Shown here: positions 35,870-44,804 of the stretch, one piece after another
Numbering within the stretch: the first letter of the stretch is position 1
Layout: every line of letters begins with the position of its first letter
Assembly: GCA_021531615.1 (NCBI GenBank)
Contig: JADYUE010000013.1
Span: forward strand, 1 to 49,190
Length of the DNA: 49,190 nucleotides
Source of the DNA: Fusobacterium varium
Lineage (GTDB): Bacteria; Fusobacteriota; Fusobacteriia; Fusobacteriales; Fusobacteriaceae
Direction: 5' to 3'
The notes under the pieces: generated by a model
Told to the model about the DNA's origin: nothing
The model's input: the letters and a program-made list of their open reading frames with translations, nothing else
Database searches by the model: none
Translations under genes and position numbers: made by a program

Positions 35870-35923
35870 TTGACAATTACGGTACGTAAATGTATAATTA
35901 AAATATAAATATGGTACGTAAAT
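35870..35923 (+). promoter_or_regulatory. Strong promoter with two TACGTA operators
   Basis: TTGACA (35870-35875), 17 bp, TATAAT (35893-35898): full consensus. GGTACGTAAAT occurs in the spacer (35881-35891) and again after the start point (35913-35923), 32 bp apart, about three helical turns. The first lies in an imperfect palindrome TTACGGTACGTAA. A repressor bound to both would block this promoter. Confidence 0.85.
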
Positions 35924-35937
35924 AAGGAGGAGTTAAA

Positions 35938-36267
35938 ATGGCAGTAAGAGAAAATGAAGTTATTAAAAACATGGTGGTTTCAAATGTGGAGTATCTAGGA
36001 TGGATCAATGTTGAAAAAAGAGAATCAACTAATTTTGAGGGAGTTTATAATCAAGTACTTGGATATAGAGAAAATTATTTTGTAACTGCTGAGTACAATG
36101 GTAAAACAGTTTATTTCTTAAAATTTGAAGAACTCTTTGATAACAAAAAAACAAAAACTTTCTATATGAGAGCTGATAAAAATCAAAACATCATGCCTTT
36201 ACAAGGTGAAGATGAATGGTTAGAAAACGATGAGCTATATAATGATAATGTTTGGTATGATTTATAG
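35938..36267 (+). CDS. Small acidic protein of unknown function, anti-CRISPR candidate by context
   Basis: 109 residues, about 20 Asp/Glu against 12 Lys/Arg, with the acidic residues concentrated in the last 20 (QGEDEWLENDELYNDN and onward). No signal peptide, membrane segment or cysteine. It has many aromatic residues and probably forms a compact beta-rich fold (YFVTAEYNGKTVYFLKFEEL). I do not recognise the family. It is the first gene of a tightly regulated two-gene operon pointing away from the late phage genes, next to a spacer target. AGGAGG precedes the ATG. It could equally be an ordinary early or superinfection gene. Confidence 0.75.
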   Translation: MAVRENEVIKNMVVSNVEYLGWINVEKRESTNFEGVYNQVLGYRENYFVTAEYNGKTVYFLKFEELFDNKKTKTFYMRADKNQNIMPLQGEDEWLENDELYNDNVWYDL

Positions 36268-36277
36268 GAGGAAAAAA

Positions 36278-36727
36278 ATGGAAAAAAAAGATAAAACTAT
36301 ACAATTTAATAGAGCTGGAAACGGCTCTATTACCCCAAGGGTTTCACTTCCAGCTAGTTGGGTTGAAAAATTAGGAGTAACAGAAGAAGATAAAAAAGTT
36401 AGTACTTTCCAATTTGAAAATGGTGATATTCTAATAAGCAAAACTTTTAATCAGGAGGGAATTATGCAAGAAGAGTTAATAAAGGAAGCATACAACTTTG
36501 GAGTAAAAGCTAAGGAAAGCTTTATAAAACAAAAGAAAAAAGGTAAAATTAATTATTTTATTTTAAATATTCTTAGAGAAACTAAAAATGAAAATGTTGA
36601 TGTAATGAACTATGTTTTAGAACTATGCTTAGAGTTAAATATAAACAGTGAAGATTTTTTTATAGAAATTATAAAAGGTAATAAGGATTTAGCTCAAGCA
36701 ATAATTACAGGATTAATGAGTGAATAA
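36278..36727 (+). CDS. AbrB/SpoVT-like DNA-binding protein with helical C-terminal domain
   Basis: 149 residues. Residues 5-55 (TIQFNRAGNGSITPRVSLPA, then SWVEKLGVTEEDK and FENGDILISKTF) have the swapped-hairpin AbrB pattern of MazE/AbrB/SpoVT regulators. The rest is helical and charged. The upstream frame could start earlier inside the preceding gene, but the ATG at 36278 has AGGAGG 7 bp before it. As the second gene of the operon it is the natural candidate to bind the TACGTA operators, much as Aca proteins repress acr operons; this is inference. Confidence 0.75.
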   Translation: MEKKDKTIQFNRAGNGSITPRVSLPASWVEKLGVTEEDKKVSTFQFENGDILISKTFNQEGIMQEELIKEAYNFGVKAKESFIKQKKKGKINYFILNILRETKNENVDVMNYVLELCLELNINSEDFFIEIIKGNKDLAQAIITGLMSE

Positions 36728-36732
36728 AAAAA

Positions 36733-36762
36733 AGCTGGGGTTTTATCCCCAGTTCTTTTTTT
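36733..36762. terminator. Bidirectional terminator between convergent genes
   Basis: Stem CTGGGG / CCCCAG with a 6-nt loop. T-rich on both strands (TTCTTTTTTT plus; TTTTTTT minus). It separates the small operon from the late phage genes. Confidence 0.9.
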
Positions 36763-39700
36763 ATAATGCTATAATAGATAAATCACTTCTTTTCATTTTC
36801 TTTTTAAAATCATCAGTAGTATATACCTTAAAGCTTATATAGTTCTCTCCATCTCTCTCATTTGAGTTTGTAGCAGATTGATTTCCACCAATTGCTATTA
36901 CATAATCATCATCTTTATAAGCTATCATTGATACATGCCCTGTCCATGTTCTTTTACCGTTTTTATCCCTATTCCTAAATACTAAAACATTTCCAGCCTC
37001 TGCATTTTCCAAAGAAACTTTCTCTTTTTTATTCAAGTATACTTCCTGTGCTGATGCTGTTTTATGTTTCAACTTATATCCACTATCTATAAAAGCAGAT
37101 AGTAGAGATGTAGCACACCAGTTATCCCTTGCTGATAATTTCTGTTTTGGAACTACCTTGTCATGATATTCTTTAACTCTTTTATCCCCAGTCTTAGGAT
37201 TTACCTCTTTAAGCTCTTTAATGAACCATTTAACAGGTTTTGGTAACTCATCTATATTAGTTAGCTCCTCAACTACTTCCAAAGGTACAACACCTTGTTC
37301 AGTGCTTCCTTGAGCATATCTTTTTTTAGCAATGTCAGCAACTATTGCTCTAGCATCATTTTTCTCTTTATTTTCAACACTACTACTTTCTTGTTCTTCA
37401 ATGTCAAAAGGTTTAAACTCTATATTATCCTTTTCAGATGCTATTATAATAGGCTCTTCATTAAGATAAGGACTTTCTAATATTTGGTACACCTTTTCTT
37501 TTATCTCTTTTCTCTTAAGCTCAGGAACATCTTTTATAAAAGATGCTAATTGTTTTTCAGGAACTACTCCAGTTTTATTCATAACTTTATCTAGTACTTT
37601 TTTAACTGCTTGATGCTCGTCAGTAGAAATATAATTCAATACTTCATCTTTAAACTTTGGTGATTCAATTTGACTATTTATCTTATTAAGCAGCTCTTTA
37701 CTATCATTTTTAGGCTGTTCAATCACATTTTCAGTATCTTTAATAACATTTTTAGAGTCTTTAATCACAGATTCTTTATTATCAATAATTTTAACTTCCT
37801 CTTTCTTAGGTTGGAAAATTACTTCTTTTTGTTGTCTAATTTGATTAGAACTAGGATTTAAAAGATTATCTACTATATCCAAAGTTTCAATATAAGCTAA
37901 GATCCCAGCTTTATTATTTCTTTTTGCTATTCTTTTTTTAATCTCTTTATCATTTTCTCTTATTAGTCTTTGATAACTTTTATAAGCTCCAAGCTCATGG
38001 TCCTCAAGCATTGCTCTAAGAAATTCTTTTTTATTTTTACTTCTATTAAACTGTTCCATTAAAATTAAAATTTCTTCCTCATCTCTAATGCCTTTAAATG
38101 CTAGTATAGAGTTCAATGTTTTTCTATCTATCTTAGACATTTTAGATAATTGTGAATCTACATCAAGACCTAGTATTTTTAACTGCTTTTCTTTAAACTC
38201 TGTTCTCTCATCATTTAAAATTTCTTGAATACATGTTAGTTCTGCATGTTCTTCAACCATTTCAGTTATTCCACTAGCTCCTGCTATAACTACATCTTTA
38301 TCAATACTTTTATCACAATTCATTAATTCATAAGCTTTATCAGGATTTTTCCTAAAAAATTCTACCCAATTTATAGCCCCACCAAAAGCTTTTTCAATAG
38401 GTAATGTACCATCTATCTGATCTATTTTAGCTAATGTTTGGTATTTAGTTTTCCACAACATTCTCTCTGTTTCTGATCCTGTTGTTATGTCACTTGGAAT
38501 GCTCTTTCCTAATTTAAGATTATCTATCCCTCTAGCTATGAATTCAGGCGATAGAGTAGCCGCAAGGAAGTATAAAACCTTTTCTTCACTTGTTAATGTA
38601 TTACTAGACATTGCTCTTTTTAGTCTTGCTGATGTCATATCTAAAACCCCACCTAGTGGAGTTCCACCACCAAATAAAATATTTATTCCTGATACGTCCA
38701 AAGCAAAGTCTTGAAGTGCATCAGTAACAAATGGAAGCACTGCCCCATCACTAAATAAAGCTTCAAATTTAGCCTCAGCTCTCTCATCTTCTGTACCTCC
38801 ACTTAATTTACCGTGAGTCCATTTAATTCCTGTATATAATAGAGCTGTTCCAACTGCCGCTTGTGAAAAATCAAATATATTTTTAACATTAATGCCAGAA
38901 AAAACCTGTTTATAGTTAGCTAAAAAATCCCCGTTAAAATCAAATCTTTTTCTAATTAATCCATCTTGTCCTTGATAAGTAAAAAGTGCCCTTCCTAATG
39001 ATTCAACTGCACCTAGTGAATATCTCTTATATAGAAACATCATATCAGATACAAACCCACCATTTTCCATTGTTTCCATAGATTCATAAGCATTAAATTT
39101 TCTTCCTAGAATATCTGAAACTTGTTCAAATAAAGATTGAATTTTATAGTCAACTTCATTAGCTGCTCTTTTACCATTCCAAACAAGTTCCATTAATTCA
39201 CTATCACCCATGCTTTTTAATCTATTTTTTATAGCTATAAGCTCATCTCCATCTAATCCATTAGATTGCAATAGCTTTTTTAAATTCGCTGGTGCCTCAT
39301 CAATGTTAGGGAATATGTCTTTTAAATAGTTTATAGCGGCATATTCTGAGTTTACAACTCTATGCACATCTGAAATTGATTGCCCTGTACCTGCTATATT
39401 TCCTAGTTTAGTCATAAATTTTTGCCCTTGCTTAGCTAATTTAAAGTTTAAAGGCATTTTATCAATATCATTGAAAATTGGATCATTAGCTAATCTATTT
39501 TCAACAAATATTTCTGCTCTACGTCTTGCAATAGGATCCTTTATTTTATCCAATGTTAAATTTTTAATATTCCTGTAATTTCTGATTAGCTGTACATTGA
39601 CTTTGATAGGATCCACAACAGTAGCTTTTAAAAGACTATATCTTTGTTTCCAACCTAGCCCTCTTCCACCTATAACTTGCTTTAAGTTATTAAGTGGAAA

Positions 39701-42265
39701 CTCTCTTATATAGTTAAAGTTTCCTAATAACTTCCAAGAGAATAAAGATTTTATAGTCTGTCTAGCCATAGAGCTAGTCAATTTTTGCTGTTCAGGATCT
39801 ATCCAAAGATTAGGTTTATATCCACTTTCTACAAAGCTATTGCTAACTATTTCCTTTAATCCTCTTAATTGCCTTTGAAGTTCTGCTCTTACATCACTAT
39901 CTAAAGCTTTAACTGCTCCTCTTTCAGATTTATAAGTTGTCTTTGAAAACTCTTTTTCATTGTCTGTTAAATCATCTATGATAGTTGTAATTTTATCTAG
40001 TTCTAATCTATCCTTAGCAACTGTTGAATAAACATCACTGATAATCTCGTAAGGTTTACGCTCATATCCTTCAAATACCTTAGCATAGTTGTCAAAGCTT
40101 CCATCATTTCCCCAACGTTGCCCTATTTGATACTTGCTTTGATAATCCCAAGGACCACCACCTTTTTTACTTTGCTGAGTAGTTGCATTTATTGCATTTC
40201 TAAATGCTTGTGCCATTTGCTCTGGATAATCAATTATAGAGTAATTTCTTGTTGCAACTTCCTTTTTAGTTCCATCAAATACAAGCTCTTTTAAAACTAC
40301 TCCCTCATCACTCCAAGGAAGTCCAACTGATCTAGCCTCATCCTCAGTTAAATCAACTGATTTTCCAACAAACTCTGAGAGCTTATTAATAAAATCATAA
40401 TCTTTATTTTTATAAGCTTGTGTGATCGCCACCATAACATCCTGCTTATTATATAGAGCATCTAAATAATAAGCATTTTCAATTTGAAGATCCTTTTTAC
40501 TTCCTGATTTTATTCTTACAGATTCATTTAATTTATTTTTTATTAGCTTAACGAAATTATTATTTCCATCAATCACTATTTTTTCTCTACCTTGTAAAGC
40601 TCTTACAAATTGTTGAGGGTCTATCTCCATATTTTTACAATACTTCCAAAGATAGTTACCAAAAGGTTCTAGCATTCCAGTAGCTTTGAAAAGCTCCTCG
40701 GCATCTTCTGCTTGAAGTTGTTTCAAGTTCATCATCAAATTTTTGTAAAGTGGTTGTATAGCTCTAATCATCTCACTCTTAGTATCAATATTTGTTCTAG
40801 TTCCTATTCCATCTGCTTTATTGTTAAATTTTTCATCTTTATAAATTCTATCTATTTCTTGAACATTTTTTAAAAGCACATGATAATCATCTATAATGCT
40901 ATGAACATAGTTGTCTTGAGGTTTTCCAAATGTACGTCTATTTAATACTTCTGAGTAATTTTTTAAATCTACAACTTTACTATATCCTAATTTTTTTAAA
41001 TATTTCCCTGCATCTGTCTCAGCTTTTAAACTTTCTTGAGAAAGTTTGTCCAAAGGTGCAACATCTCCCATTCTATACTTTTCAGCATAAACATTACCTT
41101 GCTCATCTATACTAGCCTTAACAAGATAAGTGTCTCCATCCTTTTCAAACATTAGCCTTGCCTCAGATCCTCTATCTACATACTTATTTCTTGTATAAGC
41201 AACTTCATCATAAGAGTCTAAACCAACTGTAGATACATATTTTTCTTTTACTTTTTTAGCTCTGACTCTTAAATTCTTTATTTCTTCTTGCTTAACTCCA
41301 ATCTCTTCTAAAATTAAATTAGAAAGATTTTCTTTCCCATCTGCTGTATAATGTCCGTAATTTGTTTTAACTTCTGTAAATCCTTTGAACATTTCAGCTG
41401 GTGAGATTTTATCTCCTTTTATTAACTTATCAATATTATTCATTTCAGGTACTTCATCTAGTAATACAGAATATTCTTGTAACCCTTGTAATTTCTTAGA
41501 TAACTCTCTATATCTAACAGTATTCACATCTAAATCAAATAACATTTCTCTTATCTTTTTAGTTTCTTTTATTTTCTTGTAAATTGTTTTTTTATCAGTT
41601 TCAAAGATCCCAAAGTTTTGAAATATATCTAAAACTGCCCTCTCATCATCAGCAACTCTATCAAAATCAACTGGATTTATCTTTTTGCCAGTTTCTTTAT
41701 ACAGAGGAGTTCCACCTTCAACTGTTGGTATACGTGAGTTAAGAGCTTGGAATCCTGCTGTTGCCACAAGAGTTGTAGCTAATCCTGCAGCATCTTCTTT
41801 TCTAAAATCTTCAAAGATATTTCTATTATGTAAACTCCAAGTATCATAAGCATACTCACCCATATTTTCAAGAGCATTAAAAATAAATCCCCCTGTTTTA
41901 CCAAATAATGTTACTTTATTTAAAGCAACATTGATTGGATCAGCGGCATTAGTGATTCCCATTCCTGCAAAATCAAGAGCAAAGTTTTTTATTGCATTAT
42001 TACCTTGCTTATATTTATCCATATTGGCATAAGTAGTTAAAGTTCTTTCTCTAATGTCATTAGCGGCTATTTCAAATTCTTCCTCTACTTTTTCACTTCC
42101 TAATTTATCACTAACAACTCTCCCTAAGTCTGCTACTTTTCTAACTGTATTATTCCCTGCTATTCTTAAATTAGCATCTAAATACTCAAAAACATTTTTA
42201 GGCTCATTGTACTGATAGTAATTAAGCCAGTTTATATTTTTATTTTTTTCATTGTTAGAACTCAT
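36761..42265 (-). CDS. Very large internal virion protein (T7 gp16-like) with C-terminal cysteine hydrolase domain
   Basis: 1834 residues. The first 1500 are largely helical and charged with a few hydrophobic patches (for example AVGTALLYTGIKWTHG), as expected of an ejected podoviral core protein. A Lys/Glu linker (about 1480-1680) leads to a C-terminal hydrolase: ARDNWCATSLLSAFIDSGY with the catalytic Cys and TWTGHVSMIAYKDDDYVIAI with the His, then GGNQS, as in NlpC/P60-CHAP-type (TIGR02594-like) peptidoglycan hydrolases. In T7 gp16 the murein hydrolase is N-terminal, so the order is reversed. The start at 42265 overlaps the preceding gene by 11 bp; three ATG/GTG options lie just upstream. 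It is the last gene of the leftward structural run. Confidence 0.75.
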   Translation of the reverse strand: MSSNNEKNKNINWLNYYQYNEPKNVFEYLDANLRIAGNNTVRKVADLGRVVSDKLGSEKVEEEFEIAANDIRERTLTTYANMDKYKQGNNAIKNFALDFAGMGITNAADPINVALNKVTLFGKTGGFIFNALENMGEYAYDTWSLHNRNIFEDFRKEDAAGLATTLVATAGFQALNSRIPTVEGGTPLYKETGKKINPVDFDRVADDERAVLDIFQNFGIFETDKKTIYKKIKETKKIREMLFDLDVNTVRYRELSKKLQGLQEYSVLLDEVPEMNNIDKLIKGDKISPAEMFKGFTEVKTNYGHYTADGKENLSNLILEEIGVKQEEIKNLRVRAKKVKEKYVSTVGLDSYDEVAYTRNKYVDRGSEARLMFEKDGDTYLVKASIDEQGNVYAEKYRMGDVAPLDKLSQESLKAETDAGKYLKKLGYSKVVDLKNYSEVLNRRTFGKPQDNYVHSIIDDYHVLLKNVQEIDRIYKDEKFNNKADGIGTRTNIDTKSEMIRAIQPLYKNLMMNLKQLQAEDAEELFKATGMLEPFGNYLWKYCKNMEIDPQQFVRALQGREKIVIDGNNNFVKLIKNKLNESVRIKSGSKKDLQIENAYYLDALYNKQDVMVAITQAYKNKDYDFINKLSEFVGKSVDLTEDEARSVGLPWSDEGVVLKELVFDGTKKEVATRNYSIIDYPEQMAQAFRNAINATTQQSKKGGGPWDYQSKYQIGQRWGNDGSFDNYAKVFEGYERKPYEIISDVYSTVAKDRLELDKITTIIDDLTDNEKEFSKTTYKSERGAVKALDSDVRAELQRQLRGLKEIVSNSFVESGYKPNLWIDPEQQKLTSSMARQTIKSLFSWKLLGNFNYIREFPLNNLKQVIGGRGLGWKQRYSLLKATVVDPIKVNVQLIRNYRNIKNLTLDKIKDPIARRRAEIFVENRLANDPIFNDIDKMPLNFKLAKQGQKFMTKLGNIAGTGQSISDVHRVVNSEYAAINYLKDIFPNIDEAPANLKKLLQSNGLDGDELIAIKNRLKSMGDSELMELVWNGKRAANEVDYKIQSLFEQVSDILGRKFNAYESMETMENGGFVSDMMFLYKRYSLGAVESLGRALFTYQGQDGLIRKRFDFNGDFLANYKQVFSGINVKNIFDFSQAAVGTALLYTGIKWTHGKLSGGTEDERAEAKFEALFSDGAVLPFVTDALQDFALDVSGINILFGGGTPLGGVLDMTSARLKRAMSSNTLTSEEKVLYFLAATLSPEFIARGIDNLKLGKSIPSDITTGSETERMLWKTKYQTLAKIDQIDGTLPIEKAFGGAINWVEFFRKNPDKAYELMNCDKSIDKDVVIAGASGITEMVEEHAELTCIQEILNDERTEFKEKQLKILGLDVDSQLSKMSKIDRKTLNSILAFKGIRDEEEILILMEQFNRSKNKKEFLRAMLEDHELGAYKSYQRLIRENDKEIKKRIAKRNNKAGILAYIETLDIVDNLLNPSSNQIRQQKEVIFQPKKEEVKIIDNKESVIKDSKNVIKDTENVIEQPKNDSKELLNKINSQIESPKFKDEVLNYISTDEHQAVKKVLDKVMNKTGVVPEKQLASFIKDVPELKRKEIKEKVYQILESPYLNEEPIIIASEKDNIEFKPFDIEEQESSSVENKEKNDARAIVADIAKKRYAQGSTEQGVVPLEVVEELTNIDELPKPVKWFIKELKEVNPKTGDKRVKEYHDKVVPKQKLSARDNWCATSLLSAFIDSGYKLKHKTASAQEVYLNKKEKVSLENAEAGNVLVFRNRDKNGKRTWTGHVSMIAYKDDDYVIAIGGNQSATNSNERDGENYISFKVYTTDDFKKKMKRSDLSIIAL

Positions 42266-44036
42266 ACATATCACCATCATCCTTTATTTCAGTTGTAGTT
42301 TCTGTTTCTTCTATCTGATTTGCTACAATTCTATTTATATTAAAGTTTTCTGCTTTTACAGGAACATAATTATATTTAACAGGTGCAACTCCAAGTTCAT
42401 TTATATATTTCAATTTTTCTTTTAAATTATCATAATTCTCATCATCTTTTAAAAAAACTTGAATTACAGCACTTGGATTTAATTTTAAGCTTTTCTCATC
42501 TAAAATAGCATCTTCTAAATATAGTCCATAAATATAACTATTTAATGCTTGTTTTGCTTTTTCTGTTCCACCTAATGTTTGAAGTAAACTATCATATCTT
42601 TTTTTAGATTTTTTATTGAAAAAACTTTCTTTAACTTCTCCATCAAATTCAAATTCTTTCCCTTTATTTAATTTTTCTTGAACATCAAAATAGTTGTTGT
42701 CCTCTTCTCCCTTTAATAAAACAGTTGGATTTATTCTTAATTCTTTCCCAAGATGCTTTAAAACTCCGTTTCTTATTTCAATATTATCTCCAGCTACACC
42801 ATTGGCATAATTATAAACAGCCTCTCTTATTGCAGAATTATTGGTATAACCATTGCTTTTATAAGTTTGAATGTCTTGCTTTACTTGATTAATATCTTCC
42901 TTTGCTATAATTTTACCTACTGAGTTATCATCAGCATTCCCAAGAACTTCCATATCTACACCATAGATTGTTTTAAGAGTGTAGTTGTCATTAACCATTT
43001 CATCAGTAGTATATTCTATTCCTGTTAATTCTTTAGCTAGTTTATAAGAGTCTCCACTTTTTATATATCTTCTTATTTTATTTTCTGTATTTAACAGTTG
43101 TTTTACATTTCTTTCTTTTGCTTTTGTATTCAATTCCATTTTTGTTAGTTCTCTAGTAGAAAAATTTTTAACATTATCATAAACATCATTTATTCTACTT
43201 TTAAAGAACTCTACTGATGTTTTAAACTCTTCATCAGTTTTGCTATATTTTATTTGTGATGCATAACTCTCAGCCATCTTAGTGAGTAAATTATCATTTT
43301 TTACCACACTCAATAAGTTATTTATCTTAGCTCTTTTCTGATCCAAGTTCATGCTTGAGTTAACTATCTCATTAATAGCCTTGTTAAACCTTCCCTCTTC
43401 CATTCTCATTACTCTCTCAGACACTAGCAATGATACCTCTGAGTCTGTCATCCCAGTTAATTTCTGTAAGTTGTCTGCCATATCTGTGAAGTCTTGAATT
43501 GCTAGTTCTGCACCTTTGACATCATTTAAAGATAAATCTGAACTAATTGCTACTCTTCTATCCATGTTAGCAATAATGTCATCAACTTGTTTTTCAATAA
43601 CTACACCATTTCTTTTACTCATCATATCAACTAGAGTGAGTTCATCATTATTCCTTATTCTTCTAGCCATTAACTTTTTTTCATCAGCAGTTAAGTACTC
43701 ACTCTTTAAAATCCTGCTCTCTTTCTCTCTTCTAATAGTTTCAAATTGTGTTAAAGCATTTCTATATCTTTCCTCATCTTTATAGAGAAGTGGGTCTGAC
43801 AACACTTCTTTTTTAAACTGTAAGTCTTGTTCTTCTGCTGATAATAATAAATTTTGCTTTTCATTTTGTATTTTAGCCTCATCAGCTTTTTTTCCAATTT
43901 CTTCAAGAGCTGACAACATAGCAGCTCCTGATCCTCTATCTAGTAGATACTGACTTTGAGTATCTACATGAATACCTACTAAATTAGCCCCTGTTCTTTT
44001 ATCTGCAACATATTGCTTTATAAAATTGTTTGCCAT
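42255..44036 (-). CDS. Internal virion protein (T7 gp15-like)
   Basis: 593 residues, almost entirely helical and charged, with no signal or membrane segment. The start MANNFIKQYVADKRTG and the repeated KILKSEYLTADEKKLMARRI-like helices fit a podoviral inner core or ejection protein. I assign it from position (between gp14-like and gp16-like genes) and composition rather than from a motif. AGGAGGG precedes the ATG; it overlaps the next gene. Confidence 0.6.
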   Translation of the reverse strand: MANNFIKQYVADKRTGANLVGIHVDTQSQYLLDRGSGAAMLSALEEIGKKADEAKIQNEKQNLLLSAEEQDLQFKKEVLSDPLLYKDEERYRNALTQFETIRREKESRILKSEYLTADEKKLMARRIRNNDELTLVDMMSKRNGVVIEKQVDDIIANMDRRVAISSDLSLNDVKGAELAIQDFTDMADNLQKLTGMTDSEVSLLVSERVMRMEEGRFNKAINEIVNSSMNLDQKRAKINNLLSVVKNDNLLTKMAESYASQIKYSKTDEEFKTSVEFFKSRINDVYDNVKNFSTRELTKMELNTKAKERNVKQLLNTENKIRRYIKSGDSYKLAKELTGIEYTTDEMVNDNYTLKTIYGVDMEVLGNADDNSVGKIIAKEDINQVKQDIQTYKSNGYTNNSAIREAVYNYANGVAGDNIEIRNGVLKHLGKELRINPTVLLKGEEDNNYFDVQEKLNKGKEFEFDGEVKESFFNKKSKKRYDSLLQTLGGTEKAKQALNSYIYGLYLEDAILDEKSLKLNPSAVIQVFLKDDENYDNLKEKLKYINELGVAPVKYNYVPVKAENFNINRIVANQIEETETTTEIKDDGDMYEF

Positions 44037-44046
44037 TTATTCCCTC

Positions 44047-44787
44047 CTACCATTTGAATTTATTTCCAGTTCCTGAAAATGTGTAGTTTCCTAGTGTCAA
44101 ATTAGTATTACCAAATCCTGTACTTCCACCACTATTCCCTGTATTTAAAGTTAATTTATTATATAGTTGAGGGGCTTTAAATGTTTCTACTCCAAAGTTG
44201 CTAACTTCATTCCCTCCACCTGCAACAGATCCTCCACTTGCTCCATTTGCTCCTGCCGCATTCTCTGCTATTTTAGTTATACCTTCCATAATCATAGAAT
44301 TAGCTTGTTGATCTGCTCTGATTTTATTTTTATTTATTCCTGAAATAGTAGAACTAAAATCAGTTCCTACTTGGTACATCTGCATGCTCATTTGATTTGA
44401 TAACTCACTAATAGAAAAGCTTTGATGATCTATCATAGCTAATATATTTTCTTGCACTTCATTTTCCAACATCTTCTTTGAATCATCTTTGAAACTATCA
44501 TTTTCTTTATCAATATTTTTTCTTTCTCCTAGCTGTATATTTAAGTTTGAAGATGCTTTCTCCATAGTGTCAATTAAATCTGCTCTCTGAGTTGCAAATC
44601 CTTTTAAAATACCTTCTAAGTTAGTTTTATAAGCTCTTTCTACTTCTTTTTTATTAACTTCAAATTGAATCTTTGCCGCTTCTCTTTCTTGCTTAGCTAT
44701 ATATTTAGAAGATTTTTTATTATTTATTCCATTTAAAATTAAAGATGCTCCAGCAGTAATTCCTATTATTGTTCCTGCTCCTATCAT
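44047..44787 (-). CDS. Internal virion protein (T7 gp14-like)
   Basis: 246 residues. It starts with a Gly/Ala-rich hydrophobic stretch (MIGAGTIIGITAGASLILNG), then coiled-coil helices (ERKNIDKENDSFKDDSK), a Gln/Met-rich helix (LSNQMSMQMYQVG) and a low-complexity Gly/Ser/Asn tail (AGANGASGGSVAGGGNE). That layout is common for podoviral gp14-type ejection proteins, which form the first channel in the outer membrane. The call is from layout and position. Confidence 0.6.
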   Translation of the reverse strand: MIGAGTIIGITAGASLILNGINNKKSSKYIAKQEREAAKIQFEVNKKEVERAYKTNLEGILKGFATQRADLIDTMEKASSNLNIQLGERKNIDKENDSFKDDSKKMLENEVQENILAMIDHQSFSISELSNQMSMQMYQVGTDFSSTISGINKNKIRADQQANSMIMEGITKIAENAAGANGASGGSVAGGGNEVSNFGVETFKAPQLYNKLTLNTGNSGGSTGFGNTNLTLGNYTFSGTGNKFKW

Positions 44788-44804
44788 TTTAGCCTCCTTT
44801 TCTC

